Assembly (NCBI RefSeq): GCF_051020765.1
Contig: NC_134934.1
Location: 2,728,001-2,792,000, forward strand
Direction of reading: 5' to 3'
Source: Lasioglossum baleicum
Lineage: Eukaryota > Arthropoda > Insecta > Hymenoptera > Halictidae
DNA length: 64,000 nucleotides
Below are positions 11,404 through 24,570 of this stretch, one piece after another. The notes beneath the pieces were generated by a model. It searched no databases. It saw only the letters and a list, made by a program, of their open reading frames with translations, and had not been told where the DNA came from. The position numbers were made by a program, and so were the translations under genes. Position 1 is the stretch's first letter. Each line of letters opens with the position of its first letter.

Positions 11404-13740
11404 TACTGATTAATGTTCTTTTGGTGGCGCTGGAATTTTTGAAAATATGTTCGACAGAAAAATGTATGTACTTAAAATGAAATTATAGCCGAGAGAGTGA
11501 GTAAGAAGGATAACAGGAAAGTAATGGCTCGGTCTCTTAAAAAGGAGAAGGTTAAATCGATCACGTGCGAAGAGAGGAAAAAATTGATTTCTTCTGCATT
11601 GATCGAGAAGTGCTCGTGAAAGTGTAATGTAAAAGTTCGTCGGAGAAATTCGAAGTATTTCGAGTTTTATGGGCCTCCGAAGGGAGCGTGCGCAAAATTC
11701 AGTATCGAAAAGTTTAAGCGTTTTTCCCTTCCCAGAATGACCCTTTCCGCGTTGGTGGAAGAAAAATAAAAAAAGAGAGGAACGATCCGACCAATCTGGT
11801 TGAAGTTTTGCGATGATATTCTACTAACCATTGCCTATCGCAGGAGAGAACAAACCTTCTAAGTTGAAAATTTTATATTTTGTTAAAGCCGAAAGTGGCT
11901 GGAGAAATCGTAACTTTGATACTGAAACTTCGAGCCGTCGCGTCGCGTCGCTGTTTTCTGAAATTTTGTCTCGCGTGGCTAATATGTACTGCTGTGTACA
12001 TACTGGCTATAGTGGGTTCCAAAGAGATTAGGTGTACTCTCGAAAGTTTTATTTCTGATGAGTTTGTAAGCTGCAATTTCATCCTCTGGCAAGTGCAATC
12101 TCATTTTGCAAGCACGTGTGTAAAGGACTGCACGAAAATATCGATAATGTAAATTATAATAGTATGCAAACTCCCATTATTCCAGATCATGTTATAAAAT
12201 TCTGAATTAATTTTTAAAAGGTACAGAAAAAAAATTATAAAAAAACTTTATAAAATCAGGATGATATTCTCGAGTATGAGTATTCTCGTAGACGGAGGTC
12301 ATCGGAACCGGACCTTTTGTCAGTTTTTATCAAATTCTGTATTTCCTTCTAGTCAAAATAGATTTTTAGAACGTCATTAACAATTATCAATATAAATCAA
12401 TGAGCTCAAGCAATCGGTGGACCGATCTTTAACGTCAGCTCGAAGTGTAAAGGTACAACACAAAAGCGGATTGGTCCGCGTCCGAGGAAAACAGCCACAG
12501 GTACTCTCGTCACAGTTTCGCCTAATTACATGTTCTGCTAAGGGCGCGATCGTCGTAAAGTAGTCACAAACCTAACCCCAGTAATGCGAAGGGTCGAACC
12601 AGCAGAGCCGACACACGATCGCAGAGTTCCCGGGACGACGGCACGCGTCTCGGGTGCCAGTCAAAATACGCGTCGAATCTGTTTCCCCTCTAGCTCTTAC
12701 CCGTCAACCATCAGAGCATGAGAGACCGACCCTTCGGCAGGGCATATGGCACGTATTCGTGGCTCTCGGGGTTGCAGGAATCCCTTGACGCTCGTCCGTC
12801 GTCGGCTCCCTTTATAGGAAGACCCTTCGATCTCTTGGTTCGCACGCCCACGCACTTCTGGCTCTGATTTTTCGACGAAAACTACACCCCCACATCGCTG
12901 TACGGTTCCAGACCCCAGAAAGCAGATCTAGAATTCATGGAACCACACGATTTTTCCGAAAATAGTTTCGGTAAATCATCCAGCTAAGTAACAATTCTGA
13001 ACACTGGCACTAATGGGTCACAGTGATTGGTTTCTGAATTTTTGCTTTCATGCAATACATATACAGTTTATGCAATACAATTACAGAATGCCTTGAAATT
13101 AATAAAAAAACTTCCAAGTCGTCACTAAATATCCGGTAAGTGGTACCTTTACTCTAAATTGTTTGAAATTAATTGCAAGGTATAGGATCATTCTCGAAAC
13201 TGGAGTGGATTGCGTGTCACTTTCTGTCGGTCTCGAGAGCAGGAGAATCCGCGTCTGCCGCGTCGGGTCTATCAATCTCTTGGTTCCGTCCCGGAGATAA
13301 TTGATTCGTCAAAGAAAGCCGGCGTCGTTAATAATCGTTATCTCACTGTTACACCGGTCGCGGAGCGATAATCGGATTATGAATTTCTCGGTTGTCCCCA
13401 TCGCATCGTCGTGGTTGGCGTGGCGTCGCGTCGCGTCGCGGCGCGTTGGCCGCTTTCAGGAACTCTTATCGGCTTTTCAGAACGGTAGAAATTAATTTAC
13501 TCCGCGAAACAATCTGTTTCTTTGAAGTCTCTTACGACGTTGTCAGATAAAACCTCTCGGGGCTCGTTTTCCTGGTGTTCTGCCGCACTTCTCCAGCCCA
13601 CCTCTCTGGCGTCTTTGTGGTCTTTCGATTTCGCCCGCGAACATCGTCCGGTCGTATATCAATCTGGAATCTCTGAGCATTGTCATCGTCGAGCGACGAA
13701 ACCCTGCCGCGAACGTTTCCCTGGGAGCAATCGCACAATA

Positions 13741-13765
13741 AGAAGAAGACGACGACGACGACAAC
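13741..13765 (+). repeat. (GAC)n / (GAA)n trinucleotide run
   Basis: GAAGAAGACGACGACGAC continues into ACAACGAAGACGAG. It is a short trinucleotide microsatellite. Confidence 0.8.
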
Positions 13766-16700
13766 GAAGACGAGATTCTCTGACTGGCCGATAAGATAAG
13801 CCCGCGAAATCGAATCTTATCGGGACCTCTATCGCTCGTCTTCGTTTTTCGCGTGGAAAAAGCGAGTTTCGCAGCAGTACGCGCCGCGCCAGGGCCATTT
13901 GAAAAAATGCCTGGCGAACGACAGCCGAGAAACATCGCCCCGTTTTCAGCCTTATCGCTCGTCATCGTAATTAACGCGTGCCGTCACGCGGACGATAAAA
14001 ATCGTTATAGCCAGGCGAGCTCGTGACTCATTGCCGACCGCTCGCTTCCTCCTGGCGACGCCGTGTCACCGGAAGTCCTTAACTTCGCCGGAAATTAATA
14101 ACGTTTTAATCGATTCTTCAAACGTCACCGCCGCACCGCGCCGCCCGATGACGCCGCGAAAACCATTCCCCCCGCAAAAAGAAACGGGAACAAGCCTGGT
14201 GGAACTCTTTTCGCGAGACCAACAAGGGTTGCGCCGCGTACCACGCTTTCAACCGACCCTGTTCATTATCGCTACAAAGTTAATTAAATTTCGAAAAATA
14301 CAAATAATCAGGAACACTCCAGACCACGGCTGATTGTGAGATAGACGATATATTTTTTCTCGCGGCTCTCGATAAGATTCGATCGCTCCCGTCCTTCGCA
14401 ATGCAATTTTGTTGCGCGTTTTCAAGTGCGAATTGCGAAATTTTACATTTACTGTCGCGGATATTGTGACGTCAGTGGTGGGGAGTTTTATGGGGAGTAA
14501 AATTTGTATGCATCGTTCGAGAAACAGCAGCTAAATTGAACCCATAAGAATTTAGAATGATGCATTGATATTAAGTGCCTTCGCTTGGGCTGTTAGCTCT
14601 TTCCAGATATGGTCGTGAAGGCGAGAATGTTTCTGAGTTTTCAGATTATGGCAATGTTGAAAAACCACCGACCATATACCTACCAACTCCCACCGTTGGC
14701 CAACCGTAAATGCTACTAGGGAAGGGATGTTTTTCTTGGATTGTGGAAGAGACTCAGCTAATTTTAGTTCTCGCGTCGATAAGAGATATCGTCGCGAAAT
14801 CTCGTCAAGATTGGTCAGTTACAGTCCGAGGACAGTTCAAAGCTTATGGTATCAGAAAAGAATGATTGGTAACCGCAGGATAAGGAGGTCCTGGTGATTC
14901 TTTTTCCGGGGATTGGAGCCGAGTGCGGTAATTCGGTCGAATGACAGGAGGTGGTAAAGAGCGTCGTGTATACTGATAAACGCGTGCCATCCGGCAGGAT
15001 TTATCGTCGGCCCGTCGACGTAGTTACACGCCCCGCGGAGCATCTTTATCTGCCGCGGTGAAATATGCGTCGGGGCCACTTTCCCCGAATGAAAACGCGC
15101 GAGATTCGAACAGTGAAATGGGGGTGGCTCCGGAACCCCGAAACAGAAACCTGAACATTTCTTTTGTTCATTTTCAACAATATCGTACAAATCACATAAA
15201 ATTGATTTAGTTTAAAATAATGTGATGTGCAATAACTGATAAACTCATTTTTTTTTTGAATTCTCACTTAGACCAATTTCATAATTATGGGCACATTTGA
15301 TCAGCTTCCGCCGTTTTCATCACCGCAGTTACAGTTTCCGTCGCAGCATTAAGGTAAACCAGCCCACCATTCGCGGCTCTCGCTAATTCTTCGTAATATG
15401 TATCCGAACTATTTGCGAAACGTGGCGGAATAAATACGTTGGAGGCCGTCGGCGTTGGATCGACGCGGTGCGGCGTATATTTGCGTTACTAGACAGTTTA
15501 ATATTAATGCCCGCGCTAATTCCACACGGAGAGATACCAATATTGATAATAGCGGTCGAGTCTTGCGCTCATCCCGTACGACTCGTCGGATTTATAGCGG
15601 AGTGAACGCGACTCTATCATTACCGGGCAATCAGCCCTTGAACTCGCGCTCTTTCACCCCTGTAACGACCGGCAATCGCGCTCGTCCCGGCTCTAACAGA
15701 ACACATCAGCGCCCTTCTGACCACCTGGCAACTTGTAATCGGCCGAAAGTCTTTTCCCTTTGCAGCGAGAACGTGTTCACCGGGAGCCCTGTAATGCCGC
15801 AGGACATTCGCGAAATCGATTTCGCGAGTCGGTAATCGCGTCCTCACTCTCGAATAAACACTCTTTTTGCTGAATCGCGTGTCCAACGGCGATCTCGCGG
15901 CTACCACCAACCACCATCGCCGCTATTAACGATAACGTCAGCCAACAGTTTCTAGTCCGTTGCTCCGATGTTCCGTGTTTGTCGAAGAAGCTCGATCGGG
16001 ACTCGATAACGCAGTATCGAACTGAATCTTTCGCGTGGACAGTCGAACTAATGTCGGGACACACCGGCCGATGGGAAAGAGGAACGATGGTAATTACTTA
16101 CACGAACAGCGAACTGCTCTCTTCTCTGGACGCCCAGGGAATCCATTAACGCTGTGCGCCGCGCCGAGCCGCACCGTGGCGGTCGAAAGCCGGCGAAATC
16201 ATCGCGCCAATAATTACCATCGAGAGAGCGCAATTCCGCGAAACGATTAACCTGTAACGCAAATTTCCTCCGGGCAAGAAAAACTGGAAAATAGCCGGCC
16301 CTCGGCCGGATTCGTCGGAAAAAGCGCTGTTAGTCGATTTATACTCTTTTTAAATTGCGGTGGTTCGATCTGTGGCCTAAGAGAAATTTGAAGACCTTCG
16401 ATATCGTCGGTTCAACTGTTACACAGAGGAAAAGGAAGAGGAAGAGTTTTTCGACGTTGCTAAATGAAACTTTATAGAGAGGATCGAAAACGTTCGATTT
16501 ATTCATTCTTGAGAATTCGTTTTACAGAAACGATCGACTTCTTCATGTTCCTTCTACTCGTTTTTTTTATGTTACGAATCATCCACGCCGCCAGTAATTT
16601 GGCCACCGACTCCGTGTACAACTCCTCTCTTTCTTTTTCTGCACGCGAATTTTCGTCGTTTAATTCTCTCCATTAGCGACCATCGCGATCGTTAAGCATC

Positions 16701-19030
16701 CCGGGATAAAATTGCCCGTGACGGAATCGGTCGACGCTTTTCGGACTACTTCTTCTGGGAACGAGGTTATAGTAGTATTTTCCACTATGTTTGCCAAAGG
16801 AGTTCACAAATGAATATGTCGTAAGCAGGGATTGCAATATTGATACTTGAAATAAGATTTGTCTTACAAATATTTTCGGAATTATTCATTTTAAGTAAGT
16901 ATAATACTTTTTCTTTGTGAAATAATGTCAGTACGACGCTGCAGTGAAGGGTGAAATTAATTCGTGAAAAATGAGATGCAGTTCGAATCGGAGATCTGGA
17001 ATACTAGAGGAAAGGTAGGATCCATAAAATTGTGTGCCGTGAGGGAGTTCTGTACAAGATCGAAGGCGCGGGTGGTTGTCCCGGGGGTCGAATCGGTTTG
17101 GCTTGGGTTGTACCATGTTCGCGTCACGGCAGGCGAACTTAGGGTTTGCTTAATAGAGCGAACGGTTTCTCCAGGTGTTTTTGTCGCGGTCTCATTTAGC
17201 TGTGGCACACTCAGGGTTGCGGGGCGTCGAGACGTCGCGTCGTCGGAACGAACCGGAGACAATCATCCTGGTTGGCTCGAGTAATTTGGCCGCCCGTGTT
17301 CGTCGCCGAAACTTCTCGAAATGCCGGCGCGAGTCGCGCGGCCCGTTTTCGGAAACGGCGCGATGGGAGTTCAACGGGAGGAACAGGGACGAAGAACAAC
17401 GAAGAACGCCAGAAGAAACGGCGCGGCGACCGTGAGACGGGGGCAGGTGTGGCGCGGGGTGGCGTGCGGCCGCGTGAAATTGCAAATGCAACGTAATCGT
17501 TCGCCACCCACCACGTGACAAATCACGTACCCGCCGACTCGTAGTTCCCCGTGCGACGGGGGAACGGTCTCTCCGCGGCCGCCGAAACCGAACGACCTCG
17601 AGGCAAGAACCGGAGCAAACACCGGATAGCCCACTGTGCTCCCGCGTCCCGCGATATCGTTCCAATTTACGAGCCACTCGTAAAAAGGATCCCGGCTGAT
17701 GTCCGCGGGACAGCCAGACACCAGACGCGCCGAAAAATAGAGAAATCGCACCGGCGCGATTTTAGTCGCTTTTACTACCCGACATGCTCGCCCGCTCGCC
17801 CGAGCTTTACGCTATTCCGCGTTTTTTATCGATTCTATTTCTCGCGATGCATTGATTCTGCACTTTTTCCCCTCACGCCTTTTTTACCAGTGTAACACCG
17901 TTTACTGCTTGCATTGTAACTTTGAGGAGAGCTGTTACCGTTGCTTGAAAATATTTATGCGGAGTGTATATTATATACAGCGAGATTCACTTTGACCTTG
18001 AATTTCAAGGTTCATCGTTCTCTTAACAAAATAATTTCTTTATATGAATTTTTTGTTTGAATTTTTATATGAATTTCTTTATATGAAAAATAAGAAAATG
18101 GGACGTATCCTGGCGAGACATAATCGAGAGCGACTCCTCGGTGCCCTGGGATTGTAGCGCTCTCTAGCCTCGCGAGAAAATATGTTAACGGAGAACATCC
18201 CGGAAGCCATTGGCCGCCGCGCGTGTTATCTGTTTCAGGTGCATTGAACGCATCTCGCCAGTGATACCAGTCCTGTCCACGAAGAGGGAGAGGGAAAAGG
18301 AACGGGCAATAAGTACACTATCCAACAATTTTCAACTTTCTTATTTCCAATGATTCTTGTGCAGCTTCTTCGAAAGTCTAATTGCTCCAGCAGCCTGAAT
18401 TTTTGACATTAGTGTTTATAGAAAATCCAGCTGGGATCAGTGGAGAGACGAGGAGACATTCCTGAAAGAGATAGTCATTGAGAATTGAAATTAATGCCAG
18501 GTTTATTGCTAATGTTACTGCCACACTAAAACTGACTATTTTACATTATTTTAATTCCTGTTTCGTACGGAACGGTGCACGGGTATCACCCAGTGGATAT
18601 CGCGGATGAAAATTCCAGTTGTCCAGCGTTATCAGCGACCGATGGCAACATCTCGATAGATACATAGTTCTCTCGTTGGATGATACAGCGCGCGCTTGGA
18701 TTCCAGGACTCGGGGCGTTACGGATTCCTTGTTTTTTCACCGGGGACACTTGAGATTCCACGGCCGGATAAATAAACGATCGTGCGACGCGTAAATCCCG
18801 CGTGCCGGCAAGTGTAAAACGGATAAAATAATAATCTTAACGAGCCGGGGCTGTCGTCGGAACGCGAGCCCTTCGGGAGGGCTCTCTCTGGTTGCTTGGT
18901 TGCTTACTTGCTCTCTTGCTAGGTAGTGGAGGGAGGAAGTCCGAGGGACTGGGTCCGATCGAACGAAACGAGCCGCATTCCATGCCAGCAAGGCGGATCG
19001 GTCCCCGCTCCGCGATTATCCACGTGCACG

Positions 19031-19077
19031 CGAGACGAGACAGGACGAGAGACGAGAGACGAGACAAGACGAGAGAA
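19031..19077 (+). repeat. GAGAC-type short tandem repeat
   Basis: GAGACGAGACAGGACGAGAG continues with further GACGAGA units. Unit length varies between five and seven bases. Confidence 0.8.
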
Positions 19078-21243
19078 CCGTTTATGCGAGGAGCGACGCA
19101 ACCTCGATTACGACCTCGCCGTGCGTGACTGGTCAGAACGGGGAGGCCGGCTGATCCCCGAGGGATGTTGTCGGGACCATTTAGTCAAGGGTTCTAATTG
19201 CTGACACCTGCGTAAGGGAACGATAGATCATTAGCGAGCACGAGTGCCGGGGCATGAGCTGCGGCCGACCGGCGTGCGCCGCTGCTGTTGCTACTGCTGC
19301 CTGTCCTCGGCTCCCATCGAGGCACTCGAGCCCTGTTCACTTTGCGTCCTCCAAGAATTCCACGATTAGCTGCGGAAGTGCGAACTAAACAGCGATTGGA
19401 GGGCCCTGGTACGGGTCCCATGAAAATCCCCGACTCCAGATTTCACCGACAATAACTTTGACCGACAACGTCCCTAACCAACAACGACCTTCACCGTCGA
19501 CGACAATATTATCCGATAGTAACATCGTTCCTAAAGATGGTGCTGACATCTTTATCTATAACTATTCTGCATTGATACTTCTACTTTTGTATAAATATAT
19601 CGTGAAATATATAATTATTACACTGTTCGCGATATCGTTATCGCCGTCGCAATTTCGCCGCGTGCTCGGCCCGTTGTAAGGTTATGGGTTATTTAAAGAT
19701 TTCCGGAGAATCGTCACGCGATCCCGAAGCAGGCCGAGTGAAAATAATCGCGGGAGTGTTTACTTAGTGGGCACAGGGCACGTGCATGCATGTCACTGCG
19801 ACTGCAATTGCAGCGGGAGCGGGCGATCAGGCGCGCCCCTCGTTCCCGCGGGTGCGTTCCGGAGCATTTCGGTTAGCGTCATAATTGCCGTTAGTGTTCC
19901 CAATGATGCACGCATATGCTGTGCACTGTTGTGCGCTGCGCGGAGCTTCGGTATGCGCAGGAGAAGCGCACGCTTGGTCCCGTGTGGCAACGGGCCGAGT
20001 ACGTGCGGCGCCGTCTTCTATATCGCTCTGGTCCCAGAGAGAGAGTGCGAGAGGAGAGAACGTGTCCAAGGCGAGATCGATTCGTGTGAGATCTCGCCCA
20101 GCCCATTGGGCGTTTGATCTTCCGCGAGACGGACGTCGAACCGACGCGACGCGACGCTGCTCGACGCGTCTCTACCCCGACCAGCCGTGCGTTTGATCGT
20201 GTGCGCCGCACCGGACATTCAATCATATCGTGTACCCATTCAAGGCGTCGTATGAGCAAACACCGGCGTGTTCGACCAATTGATATCGATCGTTCGAATG
20301 CCAATCGAGGACCCAGATGCATGTCGGCGCTTCGCCCAGCTCGCCAAAGCGGCCGAACCTTGTGATTGATTCGCCAGACAATTCTTTAGAATGGTTTCTG
20401 AGAGCCTAAGGGATCTAGAAGCCAGCGTGGATGGATGGTGCTCTATGGAGCATTGATTAGGTACGATGCTATCGGAGGTGTTGTCGAGAGCAACAAATTC
20501 ACGCCCTCTGAGAATGATCCACCTATTGGGCGGAGTCAAGCGGTTTTCTATTTCCTCCTCTGACGTTTTTCACTCTAAACCAATGATCCTTTGCCTTAGG
20601 TTATGTCGTGAGACGTTACTTAGGCTCTTTTAAATGGCAGAAAGAAGAACACTTGAGCTAGAAAATGACCGTAACAGAAACTTCCATGATCCTACCGCGT
20701 GACACGGAAGCACCCTAAACCCGCGACCGTCCGGTAGACCTTGACGTATGCTGGTCTATCATGAAGTATACCGGTGGCGCTCGGCACACGAAGTCGCCGT
20801 TCAACCGAACGAACAGATATTTCGCGTGCTCGGAAGGGCACCGAGGGGCCTGTGCGCCCGCCGACAGAGAGCAACCCTGCAGAAAGCCGGAGAAAGAAGA
20901 TAGTGCAACAATACGGCATATGGCGCGTGCTCGTCCCGAGTGCAACGGCAACACGCGATGCAGTTCAGCTGCCGACCGCATCATCGCGTTCGGTTCGAGC
21001 ACGAATCGAGCGCCGGGCTACCGGCTTTCTGCTCCTTTCGTCATCTATCACCTATTTGACTGACTGTCTGCTTGAATTCTCTCTTTGTTTTCAATTCTCT
21101 AGCCCACCTCCTGTGGCCTCTTATTCTTTTTCTCCGAACATCAATTTTTTAAGAATAAAATCCTATTTTTTCCCTAACCCAACTAATGTAAACTAAACGT
21201 AAGTTAGGCACTTAGCCATATTGTGTAATATAAGTTACATTTA

Positions 21244-21435
21244 CTCTGCCCATCTTTATGCAAAATAAAAATTGTCTGCATCGATTGCAAGGAACAGAAA
21301 CTAAATCGAATGTTATTTCTTCCCTTAATAATTTTAATAGAGGTGAAATCACATATTGATATCTTCAATTTTAAAAATTTTCCAACGATTTTGAATCTAC
21401 TCAATTTTGCTATAAATGCATAGGGATCCGTAGTC
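21244..21435. mobile_element. GACTGCGG-family MITE, complete copy
   Basis: 192 bp between TA (21242-21243) and TA (21436-21437). The left end CTCTGCCCATCTTTATGCA is diverged. The right end is TGCATAGGGATCCGTAGTC. The subterminal block AAAATAAAAATTGTCTGCAT is shared with the copy at 60211, which shows the two belong to one subfamily. Confidence 0.75.
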
Positions 21436-22314
21436 TATTTACATTATATGGTTTAAAGCAAAATAATAATAGTAATAATAACCCTATTCTGCTGTTATCG
21501 ATATTTATTCGTAGAGGATACAGGCACGCAAGAGAACATCAAATGCTTTCTCTATTCTATGAAATTATGAACGATGCTAAAGTTCTATTCACGGCAGCTG
21601 TAACTGGCTCATAATGCCAAGGGGTTAAGAGACGTCGATCCTCTTTATCTTGCCAGGGTCCTCTTTATCTTGCTGCGCCGTTTCGAAGGTTCCTCGCGGG
21701 ACAAACTTCTGGCATCCCGTAGCTGGGGAGAGCCCGAGGCGAGAAATTCGAAGGATCCCAGGCACGTTGCGTGCGCCCTCTCTCGCACCGGCGTATTAAG
21801 AGCTACCTGTACGTCTGCTCTTCGGGGCCCACCCATGCTCCGCTCGGATCCGCTCCGATCCGCTTCGGGACCAGACGAGATCGTCTTGGGGGACGCTTTA
21901 GCCCCCGAAGGCAATCGCCCCCGGGCGCCGAAATCAACCTGATTCCTCCTTCCGCTTTTGTCAACTTTCCAATCGCGATTTCCCTCTCCCCAAGGACGCA
22001 AAGATTTTGATTGCAGACGAGTATCGCGATGATGTTAAACGCGAGAAGCATAACGTTGTAGAGTTATCATTGTTTTTAAGGGCGGGGCTCTCCGAGTCGA
22101 GTCAGAGTCGTGAACAAAACCGTCCACGAATAATTAGACGCAGAGAGCCCCTAATTGACGTCGTAAAGCCAACTGGCGACACTGTCGGGGTTGTCTGTGG
22201 GGTGCAGGGGACACCACGGTCCCTAAATGGCCAATAAAATACACGCCGTAAAGAAGAGGAAACAATGGACGATGGGAACTGGCTGTCGGAGCGCAACTAC
22301 CCCGCGGAAACACA

Positions 22315-22682
22315 ATGTCGACGGTGACGACCGGCGCCGATCGGTTGTTACGTCGGCCAGACGCGGTAAAAAGCTTCCTGCGGGTCGTTTCAGCCCCATC
22401 GGATCTTCGGGCTTTGATTATAGTGACGAAGCTTGCAGTTCGAAGATTTTCCTACGTTTTATCCATCTCAGAAATTCAATTATTTATACCTTCCGTCTGG
22501 AATAGTCTAGTGACACTTATAGATAAATTAAGGATTGTCGTTTTGATGTTGTTATGCTCTAACATTCGATCAGGAGCTGTTCCGAAATCTATACACAATT
22601 CATGTCGAACAACTTCTAGACGCTTGCAAGTTTATAATCAGCTTGCAGATAAATTCGAAATGCTAGGACTGATCTTGTTAAG
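22315..22682 (+). CDS. Weak candidate first coding exon, unknown protein
   Basis: An ATG with A at -3 opens a frame of about 122 codons that runs into a strong donor, GTTAAG then GTATGT (GT at 22683). The peptide has hydrophobic stretches (for example LRIVVLMLLCSN near residue 75-86) but no domain I recognise. The segment is AT-richer than its upstream flank. No acceptor was found downstream to join it to. Chance is the more likely explanation in 64 kb, so treat as a hypothesis. Confidence 0.12.
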
Positions 22683-23188
22683 GTATGTCCTCATTTCGAT
22701 CACGTAACTCGATCGATAAGCGACAGAAAATTCATTCGTACAGAAATATTTTCGCTCCTACTCGTTGCAAAGCGGTGCAGGACAGCTTCAAGATATTTGG
22801 CTCGTTTATTGTTAGTGATCAATTTGACACGTTATATCTATGTAGTTTGACGATGGTCTGCTATTCTACATAATCAGATTTAGTTTCGACTTGTACAAAA
22901 TAGTATGGAATGATTTTCACATATCTGGATCTTTGTAATTAACCTTGCAACAAATTGGGCACGTTTAATATGAGCTTGTTCAACTCTGGCATCCAATCAG
23001 GAGCTGCTCTTCGTTAATTTAGTTAACGTTGTTACCAACTCAAAAATTCGAAAGGTTTCAAAACGCTTGGTCGTGTCTAATCACCTGGGAAATAAAAAGA
23101 CGCTTATTTTTATTTATATTATATATTTATATTATAATTTTGCCACGATCTGGCAAATCTATTCAAAGCTGTTCTACATTCGTTTTGT

Positions 23189-23228
23189 TAACATAACGTT
23201 ACATAACGTTAACATAACGCTAACGTTT
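23189..23228 (+). repeat. Short tandem repeat of TAACATAACG
   Basis: GTTAACATAACGTTACATAA continues with GTTAACATAACGCTAACG, about three units of 10-14 bp. Confidence 0.75.
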
Positions 23229-23284
23229 CGCTAATCATTTAAGTATTGTATGACGTGTTACATCAATTTCATATCCATAGAACG

Positions 23285-23345
23285 AAGAAAATCATATAGA
23301 ATGAAATTATTCTAGGTCGGAAGAAATGCTTAATTTACGAGTTTA
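23285..23345 (+). repeat. TCTAGGTCGG repeat-family copy
   Basis: AAAATCATATAGAATG, then TTATTCTAGGTCGG, then AGAAATGCTTAATTTACGAG matches the reverse complement of 53455-53525 almost throughout. The family also has copies at 8176, 37070 and 47900. No frame. Confidence 0.55.
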
Positions 23346-23668
23346 AAAAAAAATTGCTCGGATAGTACGAAATCGGTACGGAACAGGTTCAGGAGGATCG
23401 AGCATCTGCAGCAACCTCGCGAACAAGTTGGGAACGTTCTATCTGACCTTGTTAAATCCCGGCAGGATGGCAGAAGCGGTTCATTCTTTGAACCGGTGAG
23501 ATTCCCGGAAGAATCCGGGTCCCTTGCGCCGTGAATCGCGGTACAAACGCGCAATTAGCATTTGGAATAATTTCGCGATACGCCAGGGACACTGTCGTGG
23601 GAGGGGAGGGGGGAGGGAGTTAAAATCACGGTAGCGCGGCCCCTGGTAGTGAGAGGAGCAAGACTTAA

Positions 23669-23740
23669 ATGAGAGAGAGAAAGAAAGAGAGAGTGGAAAG
23701 GAGGACGGGAGAGAAAGAGGACCAGCGGTGTAATGGTGTT
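23669..23740 (+). repeat. GA-rich purine tract
   Basis: GAGAGAGAGAAAGAAAGAGA and neighbouring purine-only sequence. Overlapping frames here are repeat artefacts. Confidence 0.8.
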
Positions 23741-24267
23741 GGCCTCTGCATCGAGCACGGTGGCTGGTCGCACCTGTCGCGATCACGGTGGTCTCGTCCA
23801 ACCGAAAAAGAGACGCCCCCACGGCCGAAACGGGTCCCGAACGAGTTCGGTTCGAAACTCCTTCCAATCCCACCGGACAAGCTAGATCCTCCGCGAGCTC
23901 CCAGCAGCCCCGCGACAAATAATAATTACTTCTGGCTCTCTCTCTCTCCTCTTTATTCTCCACGATCCAATTATTGTTGGAACACTGTGAACTCAATATC
24001 AATACATACAGTTCCATAAAGGAGTTAGCAAACTAATTTCAATTAAATCAAACTTGAACAAATAAGTCTGGACCCGGAAACAAAAGTTCCAATTGATTCT
24101 TTGTTCGGTCGTTTTCGGCTGGCAACGCAAGAATATCGTGCGCTTTCGCAAAAGCCCATTACCACTTGCGAAGACAATGCCATTAACGGTATTGTTAATG
24201 CAAGCTCGACCGATTTCACCGGGATGTGATAGAAGTAAAAACGTTGGGAACTAGGACGGTGTTTTTT

Positions 24268-24570
24268 ACTCCGTAATACTCTGTAATGTACATTATGTTG
24301 TAATAAGTCCATAGACATATAGAGATAGACTGCGCCGTCTTATGGGCGAGTTGAAGCCCACAATGGCGGCGCGCGGTACAAAGAGTGAGAGAGAGAGCAT
24401 TAGCCGGGGTCCATAGCGCTCTCTTTCCAATTGATGTATTTATTGATGTTTTATTTTTGTTTTTTGCCGCCATTGTGGGCTTCAGCGCTTCGTACAGGCC
24501 GCGCAGTCTATCTCTATATGTCTATGAATAAGTCTAACAAGAGATTTCCTAATAAAAAAAACAAAAACTA
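24268..24570 (+). repeat. Host repeat split by a 217-bp element
   Basis: Blocks TTACTCCGTAATACTCTGTA and ACATTATGTTGTAATAAGTC before the insertion, and AATAAGTC, AAGAGATTTCCTAA after it, match the reverse complement of 9391-9466. AATAAGTC is duplicated on both sides of the inserted element (24302-24309 and 24527-24534). Confidence 0.75.
24310..24526. mobile_element. 217-bp non-autonomous DNA transposon, 8-bp target duplication
   Basis: Perfect 26-bp terminal inverted repeats begin CATAGACATATAGAGATAGA and end in CTGCGC. A second inverted block, TGAAGCCCACAATGGCGGC, lies at about 24352-24370 and 24467-24485. The element is flanked by an exact 8-bp duplication, AATAAGTC. Eight-base duplications are made by hAT- and P-superfamily transposases, and the CA start and the length of the repeats leave both open. 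There is no frame, so it must be moved in trans. Interior holds a short (GA)n run. Perfect ends and a perfect duplication suggest recent insertion. Confidence 0.9.

Larger units (their letters stand above)
11410..21240. other. Ten-kilobase non-coding stretch, no gene seen
   Basis: Mostly CpG-rich unique sequence with AT-rich parts near 12.1-12.4, 13.0-13.2 and 17.9-18.1 kb. Features noted are a GTCGC-rich run near 13421-13450, a (GAC)n run at 13741-13762, a GAGAC-type run at 19031-19077, and a 17-bp palindrome ACCTTGAATTTCAAGGT at about 17993-18009. An acceptor-like CCCTTTGCAG at 15756-15765 has no matching strong donor. Nothing here supports a gene. Confidence 0.4.
21440..24265. other. Mostly non-coding stretch
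   Basis: CpG-rich to about 22.3 kb, AT-rich from 22.4 to 23.35 kb. Holds a candidate first coding exon (22315-22682), a short repeat of TAACATAACG units at 23189-23228, a copy of the TCTAGGTCGG repeat, and a GA-rich run at 23669-23740. No named gene. Confidence 0.4.

Noticed and set aside
15745..15835. Acceptor-like CCCTTTGCAG and a following frame
   Set aside because: The acceptor is good, but the only donor-like site (GTAATC) is weak and no partner exon was found.
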